Source of the DNA: Rhodopseudomonas palustris
Lineage (GTDB): Bacteria; Pseudomonadota; Alphaproteobacteria; Rhizobiales; Xanthobacteraceae
Direction: 5' to 3'
NCBI RefSeq assembly: GCF_034479375.1
Contig: NZ_CP140155.1
Coordinates: 558,001 to 622,000, forward strand
DNA length: 64,000 nucleotides
The position numbers were made by a program, and so were the translations under genes. Below, piece after piece: positions 1 through 8,043 of the stretch. A model generated the notes under the pieces. That model had not been told where the DNA came from. It saw only the letters and a program-made list of their open reading frames with translations, and searched no databases. Position 1 is the first letter of the stretch; each line of letters opens with the position of its first letter.

Positions 1-2
1 GG

Positions 3-527
3 CCGGCGGTGGTCGCGGTCGACAATTTCGAGAACGGGCCGGAGATCCGGGCCAGCCTGGAACGGCACGTCGCGCGGTTCTACGATCCGGACCGGGTGAC
101 GATCGTCGAGAGCGACAGCATGCAGCTTTCCAGCGCCGATCTGCTGGCGAAGCTGCCGAGTCGTGCGAAGTATTTTTCGGTCGACGGCTACCATCGGGCG
201 GAGTTCGTCATCAACGACCTGATGGTCGCGCAGGACGTGATCTGTGACGGCGGGGTGGTGATCGTCGACGACTATCTGAGCCCGCTGGTCGGCGTCACCG
301 AAGGCGTCACGCGTTTCCTGCTGCAGAACGCGCATCAGAAGATCGCGCCCTTCGCCTATGGCGAGAACAAGCTGCTGATGACCACGATCATCAAGCGGCG
401 CGCCTATTTCAACCACTTCCGCAAGCTGCATCCGAAGCTGGTCAGCAAGATCGGCGGCTATCTCTGCGCCGGCATCAATCCCGACGACAAATGGTTCAAG
501 ACCGGCTGGACGAGTTCGGCGTCGTAA
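3..527 (+). CDS. Class I SAM-dependent methyltransferase-like protein, 5' end outside window
   Basis: The reading frame is open from the window edge, so the N-terminus and probably the SAM-binding glycine loop lie upstream; a GTG at position 9 is only an internal candidate start. The visible part begins with a VVAVDNFENG-like strand, resembling the acidic end of SAM-binding strand beta 2. It continues with YFSVDGYHRAEFVINDL and GGVVIVDDYLSP, which resemble the TylF/Methyltransf_24 group where the second acidic pair binds metal or substrate. The substrate is unknown; this group often methylates sugars or polysaccharide ends. The family call is from motif pattern only. Confidence 0.55.
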   Translation, partial: PAVVAVDNFENGPEIRASLERHVARFYDPDRVTIVESDSMQLSSADLLAKLPSRAKYFSVDGYHRAEFVINDLMVAQDVICDGGVVIVDDYLSPLVGVTEGVTRFLLQNAHQKIAPFAYGENKLLMTTIIKRRAYFNHFRKLHPKLVSKIGGYLCAGINPDDKWFKTGWTSSAS

Positions 528-744
528 CGTCCGGCCTGCGACCGCTCGCGGCGTCCTGAAACCGCCGGCCGCATTTCGAGCGTGCCGGCTCGGCGTCTGC
601 GTGTCTGACTGACTTTGCCCTCGCCGATGGCGCCAGCCGCCGTCGGCGTTCTCGCGCGCCCCCGGCGCTCCCTTTCCCTCTCTTACTCATCACTAACCGG
701 CGTTTGCGCCGTCGCTTCGGCGCGCGCTGCAGCGGAGGTTTGGC

Positions 745-1512
745 ATGTCCGATTTCGGCGAGGTTCTGAACCGGCTCTGGCCGGATGGCGATCGGAAGAT
801 TCCCGGGCTGCGCGCCGGGATGATCGCCTCGGCGAGCGAGGTGTTCGCGCGCCACGGTATCGGAACGCCGCTCGTGGTCGCGCATGTGATGGCGCAGATC
901 AGCCACGAATGCGGCGCCGGCCGCGACGTGGTCGAGAACCTGAACTACACCGCGGCGCGGATGATGCAGGTGTGGCCGTCCCGGTTCCGCACGCTGCAGA
1001 GCGCCGCGCCTTATGCGCACAATCCGCCGGCGCTCGCCGCCAAGGTCTATAACGGCCGGATGGGCAATGCGCCGGGCTCCGCCGACGGCTGGAATTTCCG
1101 CGGCCGCGGCGCCTGTCAGACCACCGGGCGCGACGGCTATGCGCGGCTCGCCAAGGCGACCGGGCTCGACCTCGTCCGCCGGCCCGATCTGGTCAACGAT
1201 CCGCGGCATTTCCTCGCCTGCGGCGTCGCCGATTTCGTCGCCTGCGGCTGCCTGCCATACGCGAAGGCCGACGACGTCACCGGCGTCACGCGGCGGCTGA
1301 ACGGCGGCACGATCGGGCTGTCGCAGCGCAAGGCGTGGCTGGCGAAATGGAAGGCGGCGCTGGGCGAGGCGCCGGTCGTCGTCGTCGCGTCGCCGCCGCT
1401 GGCGCCGGAGCTGCCGGAGCCGGAACCGGCGCAAGCGCCGGGGTCGGCGCAGCAGCCGTCGCGTCTTGGCAATCTCATCGCCGCGCTGGCCGCGGCCTTC
1501 AGGAGGAGTTGA
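745..1512 (+). CDS. GH19 chitinase-like endolysin
   Basis: 255 residues. The GH19 lysozyme/chitinase pattern is clear: AHVMAQISHECG at about 47-57 with the probable catalytic acid E55, then ENLNY at 64-68 with the second acid E64, and the substrate-cleft motif NFRGRGACQTTGRDGY near 118-133. The C-terminus (about 215-240) is a Pro/Ala/Glu linker followed by a short hydrophobic tail. There is no N-terminal signal peptide, so export probably depends on the holin encoded immediately downstream. GH19 enzymes of this size in proteobacteria are usually phage or gene-transfer-agent endolysins that cut peptidoglycan. Start ATG 745 has an upstream GGAGG. The gene ends two bases before the holin start, so the two are co-transcribed. 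Confidence 0.8.
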   Translation: MSDFGEVLNRLWPDGDRKIPGLRAGMIASASEVFARHGIGTPLVVAHVMAQISHECGAGRDVVENLNYTAARMMQVWPSRFRTLQSAAPYAHNPPALAAKVYNGRMGNAPGSADGWNFRGRGACQTTGRDGYARLAKATGLDLVRRPDLVNDPRHFLACGVADFVACGCLPYAKADDVTGVTRRLNGGTIGLSQRKAWLAKWKAALGEAPVVVVASPPLAPELPEPEPAQAPGSAQQPSRLGNLIAALAAAFRRS

Positions 1513-1514
1513 CC

Positions 1515-2087
1515 ATGGAGTGGAGCGATCTCGCCAAACAGGTGATCACGCTCGGCGCGCCGCTGCTCGGCAGTGCGCTCGGCGGCCCGCTCGGCGGCGC
1601 CGCGGGGCAAATTCTGTCCGAGGTGCTGGGCGCGCCGCAGCCGACCCCGGCCGCGGTGCAGGCGGTGCTGCCCGCCGCCGATCGCGACAAGATCGCCGAA
1701 GCGGAAGCGCGCTGGGCCGAGGCGGTCCGCGCCGAGGCCGAGACCCAGCGCATCGCGATCAGCGAGACCCAGACCACGATCCGCGCCGAGATCGCCGCGA
1801 ACGACCCGATCCAGCGCTGGTGGCGGCCGGCCTATGCCTGGGAGCTGACGCTGGAATGCGCCGCGCTGTGGGCGGTGCTGGTGCACGAATTCTGGACCGG
1901 CGACATCCAGACCATCAACGCCCTGATCGGCGCCACCGCGCTGCTGGCGACCTATTGGGCTTTCCGGTTCGGCGTGCTAGGCGTCTATGTCAGCGGCCGG
2001 ACCCGCGAAAAGGTCTGCGCCGCCACCGGGCAGAACAGCCCCGGCGTGATCGAGACGCTGGTCAAGGCCGTCGTGAAGAAAAAGTAA
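1515..2087 (+). CDS. 3-TM holin of the gene-transfer-agent release type
   Basis: 190 residues from ATG 1515, chosen because AGGAGG (1501-1506) lies 8 bases upstream inside the end of the endolysin gene. The layout is a glycine-rich amphipathic N-terminus (LLGSALGGPLGGAAG), a charged helical stretch rich in Ala/Glu/Arg, a short Trp-rich motif (QRWWRPAYAWEL), then two membrane segments near 112-130 and 136-155 and a basic tail ending KKK. This matches the GTA_holin_3TM family, whose members make inner-membrane pores for release of gene transfer agents or phage. With the adjacent endolysin it forms a complete minimal lysis cassette. No structural phage genes occur nearby. Confidence 0.75.
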   Translation: MEWSDLAKQVITLGAPLLGSALGGPLGGAAGQILSEVLGAPQPTPAAVQAVLPAADRDKIAEAEARWAEAVRAEAETQRIAISETQTTIRAEIAANDPIQRWWRPAYAWELTLECAALWAVLVHEFWTGDIQTINALIGATALLATYWAFRFGVLGVYVSGRTREKVCAATGQNSPGVIETLVKAVVKKK

Positions 2088-2196
2088 TGCGCAAGGCGGC
2101 CGCAAGGCGGCGTCGTTCATCGGTCATTCACGCCGCCGCCGCTCATCTTGTTCCCGCAGGTAACAACGCCGGTGCATCGAAACAGCGGAGTTCAAG

Positions 2197-2886
2197 GTGC
2201 GGCTGCTCGTCGTCGAAGATGATCCCGATCTCAACCGCCAGCTCACCACCGCGCTGACCGACGCCGGCTACGTGGTGGATCGCGCCTTCGACGGCGAGGA
2301 GGGGCATTTCCTCGGCGACACCGAACCCTACGACGCGGTGGTGCTGGACATCGGCCTGCCGAAGATGGACGGCATCTCGGTGCTGGAAGCCTGGCGGCGC
2401 AATGCCCGCGCGATGCCGGTGCTGATCCTCACCGCGCGCGACCGCTGGAGCGACAAGGTGCAGGGCTTCGACGCCGGCGCCGACGACTACGTCGCCAAGC
2501 CGTTCCACCTCGAGGAAGTGCTGGCGCGGATCCGCGCGCTGCTGCGCCGCAGCGCCGGCCACGCCCAGTCCGAGCTGACCTGCGGCCCGGTCGTGCTCGA
2601 CACCCGCATCGGCCGCGTCAGCGTCCGCGGCAATCCGGTGAAGCTGACCTCGCACGAGTACCGGCTGCTGGCCTATCTGATGCACCATTCCGGCCGGGTG
2701 GTGTCCCGCACCGAGCTGGTCGAGCACCTCTACGACCAGGATTTCGACCGCGACAGCAACACCATCGAAGTGTTCGTCGGCCGCATCCGCAAGAAGCTCG
2801 ACGTCGACATCATCCAGACCGTGCGCGGCCTCGGCTATCTGCTGACGCCGCCGCCGGTCGAAGCCCAGTTGGCGAACCGCTCGTGA
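2197..2886 (+). CDS. feuP: OmpR-family response regulator, FeuP-like
   Basis: 229 residues from GTG 2197, preceded by CGGAG at a good distance. The receiver domain (1-115) has the acidic pair D8-D9, phospho-acceptor D51 in VVLDIGLPKMDG, T79 and K101. The C-terminal winged helix (about 130-220) carries LTSHEYRLLAYL and the DNA-recognition region RDSNTIEVFVGRIRKKL. The sequence closely resembles rhizobial FeuP as recalled. In rhizobia feuPQ lies next to cycHJKL, has been linked to high-affinity iron uptake, and controls cyclic glucan export in Sinorhizobium. The partner kinase gene follows 37 bases downstream. The name rests on resemblance and synteny; regulatory targets here are unknown. Confidence 0.75.
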   Translation: MRLLVVEDDPDLNRQLTTALTDAGYVVDRAFDGEEGHFLGDTEPYDAVVLDIGLPKMDGISVLEAWRRNARAMPVLILTARDRWSDKVQGFDAGADDYVAKPFHLEEVLARIRALLRRSAGHAQSELTCGPVVLDTRIGRVSVRGNPVKLTSHEYRLLAYLMHHSGRVVSRTELVEHLYDQDFDRDSNTIEVFVGRIRKKLDVDIIQTVRGLGYLLTPPPVEAQLANRS

Positions 2887-2923
2887 ACGACCGGGCGAGG
2901 GCGTCGCTGCAGAAGCCGGGCTG

Positions 2924-4321
2924 ATGCCGGGCTCGGCCGCACCCGCCGCAAAGCCGCGCCGCCGCACCAGCTCGCTGGCCACCCGCCTGTTCCTGTCCGC
3001 GACCGCCTGGGTCGTGGTGATCCTGGCGATCACCGGCATCGTGCTGTCCTCGGTGTACCGCCAGGCCTCCGAGCGCGCGTTCGATCGGCGGCTCAATCTC
3101 TATCTGCGCACCATCATCGCCGAAGTCGCGACCCCCGACGCCGCGCCCGACCAGTTCCAGTCGATCGGCGAGCCGCTGTTCGACCTGCCGCTGTCCGGCT
3201 GGTACTGGCAGATCGTCCGCATCGACACCGACAAGGTCGAGCCGCGCGCCTCGCGCTCGCTGTGGGACCGCAAGCTGCCGAAGCTCGAAGAGCACGGCAT
3301 CGAGCTCGGCGCCTCCGGCGTTCGCCAGGGCTATGTCGAGGGCCCGGAAGGCCAGACCCTGCGCATGGTCGAGCGCCCGGTCGATCTCGGCGCCGACGGC
3401 AAATTCGTCGTGACGGTGGCCGGCGACGCCACCGAAATCTTCGAGGAAACAAGGACCTTCGACTATTACCTCGCAGGCACCTTCATCGCGCTGTCGATCG
3501 GGCTGGTGCTGACCACGATCTTCCAGGTGCGGTTCGGCCTCGCGCCGCTGAACCGGATCTCGCATTCGATCGCCGACATCCGCTCCGGCCGCGCCGAGCG
3601 GCTGGAGGGCAAGTTCCCGGTCGAGATCGCGCCGCTGGCGCGCGAGACTAACGCGCTGATCGAGGCCAATCGCGAGATCGTCGAACGCGCCCGCACCCAT
3701 GTCGGCAACCTCGCCCATGCGATCAAGACGCCGCTGTCGGTGCTGGTCAACGAGGCCGCGGCGCGCCAGGGCGACCCGTTCGCCGCCAAGGTGATGGAGC
3801 AGGCCGAGATCATGCGCAGCCAGGTCGCGCATCATCTGGAGCGGGCGCGGATCGCCGCGCGGCTGACGGTGATCGGCACCGTCACCGAGGTCGCACCGGT
3901 GATCGAGGCGCTGCGCCGGACGATGGAGAAGATCCACCGCGACCGCGCCATCGAGGTCCGCGCCGAGGTGGCGGACGGCCTGAAATTCCGCGGCGAGAAG
4001 CAGGATCTCGAGGAGATGGTCGGCAACCTGGTCGACAATGCCTGCAAATGGGCGGCCGGCCAGGTGGTCATTGCGGCGACCGCCGAGAGCGGCCCGGCGC
4101 CGCTGCTGCGCATCATCGTCGACGACGACGGCCGCGGCCTGTCGGCGGCGGAGCAGGCGCAGGTCGCCCGCCGCGGCCGGCGGCTCGACGAGAGCAAGCC
4201 CGGCTCCGGCCTCGGCCTCGCCATTGTGGTCGATCTGGCAGCGCTTTACGGCGGCGAACTCACCCTCGGCCACGCCCCGACCGGCGGCCTGCGCGCGGAA
4301 CTGGTGCTGCCTGCGGCATGA
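2924..4321 (+). CDS. feuQ: Sensor histidine kinase, FeuQ-like
   Basis: 465 residues. A first membrane helix (about 24-45) is followed by a periplasmic sensor region (about 46-180), a second helix (about 183-203), a HAMP-like linker containing the GLAPLNRIS motif, and a HisKA segment with H265 in LAHAIKTPLSVL. The ATPase domain has the N box LVDNACKWA and a late G box with GSGLGLAIVVDLA. It should phosphorylate the response regulator encoded immediately upstream. The kinase type with AHAIKTPL is the PhoQ-like subgroup. The next 160 bases are AT-richer and lead into an apparently foreign Fic gene, which separates this pair from the cytochrome c maturation genes. Confidence 0.75.
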   Translation: MPGSAAPAAKPRRRTSSLATRLFLSATAWVVVILAITGIVLSSVYRQASERAFDRRLNLYLRTIIAEVATPDAAPDQFQSIGEPLFDLPLSGWYWQIVRIDTDKVEPRASRSLWDRKLPKLEEHGIELGASGVRQGYVEGPEGQTLRMVERPVDLGADGKFVVTVAGDATEIFEETRTFDYYLAGTFIALSIGLVLTTIFQVRFGLAPLNRISHSIADIRSGRAERLEGKFPVEIAPLARETNALIEANREIVERARTHVGNLAHAIKTPLSVLVNEAAARQGDPFAAKVMEQAEIMRSQVAHHLERARIAARLTVIGTVTEVAPVIEALRRTMEKIHRDRAIEVRAEVADGLKFRGEKQDLEEMVGNLVDNACKWAAGQVVIAATAESGPAPLLRIIVDDDGRGLSAAEQAQVARRGRRLDESKPGSGLGLAIVVDLAALYGGELTLGHAPTGGLRAELVLPAA

Positions 4322-4484
4322 GTTTTTCTCTTATCGAGCTCTCATCGAGACTTTGTTCACCATTCGGAATCGAATTAAGTTGACCATCGACATTCACTGG
4401 ACAATACAAGGGCCAAAAAGAGCCAACTGAAATCCGCTTAGAATATTAAGTGGATGAATTGATTGTGTTTTTTTGGAGGGCTGG

Positions 4485-5654
4485 ATGTTGGCAAAACGGA
4501 CATATCTGCAGACACATCCTTGGATCACGTTTGACCTGAGAACGAAGACCTTCCCGCCGCGCACTTGGATGCTTCTTGGCGAGGCGGCTTCAAAGGCACA
4601 GCACATCGCGGGCGTCCCACTCAATCCCCAAACCGCGCAACAGTTTCACCGGGTAACTCTGGCAAAGGGGGCTCGGGCTACGACCGCGATCGAAGGAAAC
4701 ACCCTTACCGAGGATCAGGTTGAAGCGCAGATCGAGGGGCGTCTTAAACTGCCGCCGTCACAGCAGTATCTCCAGCAAGAAGTGCAGAACATTGTTGATG
4801 CCTGCAACTGGATGCTGGAGGACCGATCCCAGAACGGTCACCGAAAGATAACTCCAGAGTTTTGCTGTGATCTAAACGCAAGAGTTTTGAAAGGACTTGC
4901 ACTGGAGGACGGGGTTGCAGGGCAAATTCGACGGCATTCAGTCGTCGTTGGCAATGTGTACCGGGGGGCGCCGGCAGAGGACTGCCATTACTTGCTTGAA
5001 CGACTGTGCGACACCTTAGAAGAAACTAGGGCTCAAACTGTCGCAGATGCGCACAGTACCGCAATATTAAAAGCACTTTTTGCGCATATGTACATCGCGC
5101 TCATCCACCCGTTCTGCGACGGCAATGGTCGAACTGCGAGGTTGCTAGAGTATTATATTCTTATGGAGCATGGATTTGCTTCACCAACGGGGCATTTGCT
5201 CAGTAATCATTATAACCTTACACGATCGCATTATTACAGAGAGTTGGATAGGATAAGTAAAACAGGCGGTGAGACTGACAGTTTTGTTACTTATGCTCTC
5301 CAAGGCTTTGTAGATGGGCTCAAGGAGCAGATTGAAACTATAAGAACAGTGCAACTTTCTGTCGCTTGGGAAAATTATGTTCACAAGCAGTTTCACGGCA
5401 AATCTGCTCCGGCGGATTCGCGCCGACGGGAGCTGGTTCTGCAATTGGGGTCCGAAGGAAAGCAGGTCAAGATTGTCGATATTCCGGGATTGAGCCCGAA
5501 GTTAGCCAGAGACTACGCAGGGAAGACTGAAAAGACCCTGAGCCGAGATTTGAATGTTCTGGCGGGCATGGGTCTGATACGGCGCTTTCCGGGGCGAAGA
5601 GTTGGGGCGCAGAGCGACAAGATAAGAGCCTTTCTCCCATGGCGTGCTCAGTAA
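4485..5654 (+). CDS. Fic-family protein adenylyltransferase, class II (N-terminal inhibitory helix)
   Basis: 389 residues from ATG 4485, preceded by GGAGGG at 4475-4480; a TTG at 4473 is an alternative that overlaps this Shine-Dalgarno. The Fic core has the complete catalytic loop HPFCDGNGRTAR beginning at H208, so AMP (or another nucleotide monophosphate) transfer to a target hydroxyl is expected. The N-terminal domain carries the inhibitory motif T66-xxx-E70-G71 (TTAIEGN), typical of self-inhibited class II Fic proteins. A winged-helix-like C-terminal domain (about 325-385) suggests DNA binding or autoregulation. Base composition is clearly lower in GC and codon use more AT-rich than its neighbours, pointing to horizontal acquisition. 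No separate antitoxin gene is adjacent, consistent with the built-in inhibitor. Confidence 0.88.
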   Translation: MLAKRTYLQTHPWITFDLRTKTFPPRTWMLLGEAASKAQHIAGVPLNPQTAQQFHRVTLAKGARATTAIEGNTLTEDQVEAQIEGRLKLPPSQQYLQQEVQNIVDACNWMLEDRSQNGHRKITPEFCCDLNARVLKGLALEDGVAGQIRRHSVVVGNVYRGAPAEDCHYLLERLCDTLEETRAQTVADAHSTAILKALFAHMYIALIHPFCDGNGRTARLLEYYILMEHGFASPTGHLLSNHYNLTRSHYYRELDRISKTGGETDSFVTYALQGFVDGLKEQIETIRTVQLSVAWENYVHKQFHGKSAPADSRRRELVLQLGSEGKQVKIVDIPGLSPKLARDYAGKTEKTLSRDLNVLAGMGLIRRFPGRRVGAQSDKIRAFLPWRAQ

Positions 5655-5764
5655 CATTCGGTCGCATGCCTTTGCCACAGCGTCGCCAGATTTTCTCGCT
5701 CCGTTGCCTTGAGCGTTAGGATTTTCGGGGTACAACCCCGGTGGGGAACGGATTGGGGACTGGA

Positions 5765-6268
5765 ATGACGCCTCCGCGTGAGATCGGCTGCGGCGCGAGA
5801 CGTTCGTCGCGGTCGGCGAAGTCTTCGGCTGCGCTGCTGTTGCTCGCCGCGCTGGCGCTGGCCGGCTGCGACCGCACCACCAACCTCGCCGCGCGCGTCG
5901 ACTCCTTCACCAGCAATGTCACGCCCGATCTCGGCCGGACCGCAGACGGCGCCGCCGCGGCGGTCGACGACGCCGCGATGGGCGGCCTGATCGGGGCCAA
6001 GATCGGCGCGCTGCTGAACGCGGAAGATCGCCGGCTGGCCTATACGGCCGAACTCGAAGCGCTCGATCACGGCGAGTCCGGTGCGCCGGTGCCGTGGAAG
6101 AACCCGTCCTCCGGCCGCTATGGCAACATCGTGCCGGGCCCGGCCTACGCCAAGCAGGGCGCGACCTGCCGCGGCTTCTCCCACAGCGTCACGGTCGGCC
6201 GCCAGCTCGAGATCGCCCGCGGCACTGCCTGCCGGACCAATGACGGGCCGTGGACGGCGGCGGGCTGA
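5765..6268 (+). CDS. Outer-membrane lipoprotein of the 17 kDa surface-antigen type
   Basis: 167 residues from ATG 5765, with GGGGA just upstream; a GTG at 5741 would extend the N-terminus by eight residues. The N-terminus is basic (RRSSRSAKSS), followed by a hydrophobic stretch ending in a lipobox LALAGC, so lipidation and outer-membrane anchoring are predicted. The C-terminal 60 residues (WKNPSSGRYGNIVPGP, CRGFSHSVTVG, ARGTACRTNDGPW) match the surface-antigen/RT0821-like domain widespread in alphaproteobacteria. Its exact function is not established. It lies between the Fic gene and an unknown gene, on the same strand, with no clear operon link. Confidence 0.7.
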   Translation: MTPPREIGCGARRSSRSAKSSAALLLLAALALAGCDRTTNLAARVDSFTSNVTPDLGRTADGAAAAVDDAAMGGLIGAKIGALLNAEDRRLAYTAELEALDHGESGAPVPWKNPSSGRYGNIVPGPAYAKQGATCRGFSHSVTVGRQLEIARGTACRTNDGPWTAAG

Positions 6269-6341
6269 TTTCGGGCCGCTCGCGCGCTCGTTCGCCTCAG
6301 ATTAATCGAGCTATCCCAGCCGGTTGCAGCATTCGCTTGCG

Positions 6342-6360
6342 ATTGATGTGGAACATCAAT
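6342..6360. promoter_or_regulatory. Perfect inverted repeat ATTGATGT-GGA-ACATCAAT
   Basis: Two exact 8-base arms separated by 3 bases, lying 122 bases upstream of the unknown gene at 6482 and 74 bases after the lipoprotein gene. Arm length and spacing fit a homodimeric repressor or activator site. The core resembles FNR/FixK half-sites (TTGAT/ATCAA) but with a 7-base rather than 4-base spacer, so it is not a standard FNR box. Confidence 0.4.
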
Positions 6361-6481
6361 CCTGTCCGATAGTGGTTTGCCTCAACTCCTTCTTAACACC
6401 GCCGCTGTTATCTCTGGAGACAGCGTCTTGCGCGCGCATGGTGCGGCCGGACGCGACAGCAAGCGTGCAGAATTCGGGCGT

Positions 6482-7882
6482 ATGAGCCAGACACCGACCG
6501 AACGGCTGAGGGATTACCTCGCCCAGCTCCCGCCGCAGTCGCAGGCGTTGCTGATGCGCGAGTTCGAGCGTGCGCTGGAGCGCGGCGAAGAAGTCGCGGT
6601 CGCCAGCTTCGTGCTCGAGGAATTGCGCAAGATCGTCCGCGGCTCCGATGAAGACGAAGCGCCGCGCACCGATGATCCGGCGCGGCTGATGTTCCGCGTG
6701 CTGGAGCCGTTCCTGATCGACAACAGTCAGCAGCCGCGGCCGGGTCAGGTTCGCCGCGCCTCGCTGACCTCGATCTGGCAGTGGCTGTCGCGCGAGGCGA
6801 TTCCCGCGCAGGTCCGCGAATTCGAGGGCGGGCTGATCAGCCTGCGCGGCGGCACCGCGGCGCAGGTCGACGACCTCGTCCGCAAGCTGCAGCTCGCCGC
6901 GGCCGAGGCGATCGACAAGGTGATCAATCCGGAGCAGGGCGTCGACCGGCAGCGCGCGATGTCGCGGGTCGGACCGCCCTCGACCGTCGAGGATCTGCCG
7001 GGCGTCGGCGCCGTGCTCGCCAACCGCGAAGCGCTCGAAGTGTTCGACAGCAAGCTGTCGTCCAACCTGCGGAGCTTCGGCGACTCGCAGGTGCAGTCGA
7101 TGATCGCCTCGCTCAACGTCCCGGCGCTGCAGACCCCGATCATGCTGCCGTTCGCGCTGACGATGATCCTGCAGCACCTGACCCAGCCGTGGCAGATCGT
7201 CCGGCTGGCGCTCAAGGTGGCGGGCTCCGACGACGAGATCAGGGTCGCGGCGACCCCTTACGGCGTCGCCGTCACCATGGCGATTCACGACATCGCCCAG
7301 CTCACCGCCGATCTCCGCGACGAGCTCAAGCGCGGCCATTACAGCAACGTCGCCGAGAAGCTGAAGCTGGTCCATGACGGCGTCCGCGGGCTGCGCACCG
7401 AGCTCGACATCCGCAGCGACTCGGCCTGGGGCAAGCGGCTCGCCGCGATCCGCGTCGACATTTCCAATGCGCTCAAATCCGAGATCGAAAGCGTGCCCGG
7501 CCGGGTGCGAAGGCTGCTGCGGCAGCGCCCCGACAAGGAGATCTCGGCCAACAGCCGGATCGACCAGCTCGAGGTCGACGAGTCGGCGGCGCTGATCGAT
7601 TTCGTCGCGGTGTGCCGCAACTACGCCAGCGAGCTCGCGATCAACGAAATGACGCTGCGGACCTATTCCGAGCTGCAGCAATATGTCGAGAAGTCCACCG
7701 AATCGCTGGTGCAGTCGCTGCGCGGCTGCGAACCGCGGGTGAAGCCGTTCCGGCACATGCAGGCGCTCGCCGCGATCCAGTTCTGCGAAGTGCTGTTCGG
7801 CCACGATTATGCGCAACTGATGCGACGTGCGGTCGAGAGCGCGATGGTCGTGGTGGAGCGCAAGCCGGCGCGGGCGAGCTGA
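6482..7882 (+). CDS. Conserved hypothetical protein, mostly helical, about 50 kDa
   Basis: 466 residues from ATG 6482, which begins MSQTPTERLRDYL; the frame is open further upstream but has no better start. I do not recognise a family. The protein is rich in Leu, Arg, Glu and Ala, with long predicted helices and no signal peptide; one hydrophobic patch (PIMLPFALTMILQHL, about 215-230) could be a buried helix or weak membrane contact. A stretch VEDLPGVGAVLANREALEVFDSKL occurs around 170-195. Charged helices in the second half suggest a cytoplasmic structural or scaffold protein. It stands alone between a lipoprotein gene and the cytochrome c maturation operon, and its GC-rich codon use matches the genome core. 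Confidence 0.6.
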   Translation: MSQTPTERLRDYLAQLPPQSQALLMREFERALERGEEVAVASFVLEELRKIVRGSDEDEAPRTDDPARLMFRVLEPFLIDNSQQPRPGQVRRASLTSIWQWLSREAIPAQVREFEGGLISLRGGTAAQVDDLVRKLQLAAAEAIDKVINPEQGVDRQRAMSRVGPPSTVEDLPGVGAVLANREALEVFDSKLSSNLRSFGDSQVQSMIASLNVPALQTPIMLPFALTMILQHLTQPWQIVRLALKVAGSDDEIRVAATPYGVAVTMAIHDIAQLTADLRDELKRGHYSNVAEKLKLVHDGVRGLRTELDIRSDSAWGKRLAAIRVDISNALKSEIESVPGRVRRLLRQRPDKEISANSRIDQLEVDESAALIDFVAVCRNYASELAINEMTLRTYSELQQYVEKSTESLVQSLRGCEPRVKPFRHMQALAAIQFCEVLFGHDYAQLMRRAVESAMVVVERKPARAS

Positions 7883-7892
7883 CCGCGAGACC

Positions 7893-7906
7893 TTGATTCA
7901 TATCAA
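7893..7906. promoter_or_regulatory. FNR/FixK-type binding site upstream of ccmI
   Basis: TTGATTCATATCAA is a perfect match to the FNR/FixK consensus TTGAT-N4-ATCAA. It lies 138 bases before the ccmI start, in the only gap ahead of the four-gene cytochrome c maturation operon. In Rhodopseudomonas and Bradyrhizobium, FixK, FnrN and AadR use such sites under low oxygen. The expected effect is raised cytochrome c assembly in microaerobic or anaerobic growth. The spacing to a transcription start cannot be read from sequence alone. Confidence 0.7.
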
Positions 7907-8043
7907 GATTTGAACGTCGCGCTGCCGTACTCCGGTGTCGCAAATGTCAATTGCGCCAGCGGTCCGGCCATGGTGTAACCCGGCCGGATTTCGACCGCGT
8001 CGCAGCCGGCGTTTGCGCTTTCTTACCCCGGAACCCTCCTCGC

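Noticed and set aside
2810..4273. Minus-strand frame of 487 codons opposite the FeuQ-like kinase
   Set aside because: All kinase motifs are on the plus strand; the antisense is a composition artefact.
5726..5740. Short hairpin CGGGGT-ACA-ACCCCG after the Fic gene as a terminator
   Set aside because: The stem is only six pairs and no T-run follows; it overlaps the leader of the lipoprotein gene.
7951..8043. Upstream extension of ccmI
   Set aside because: The added residues lack the normal N-terminal membrane helix beginning and have no ribosome site; ATG 8044 starts directly at the helix.
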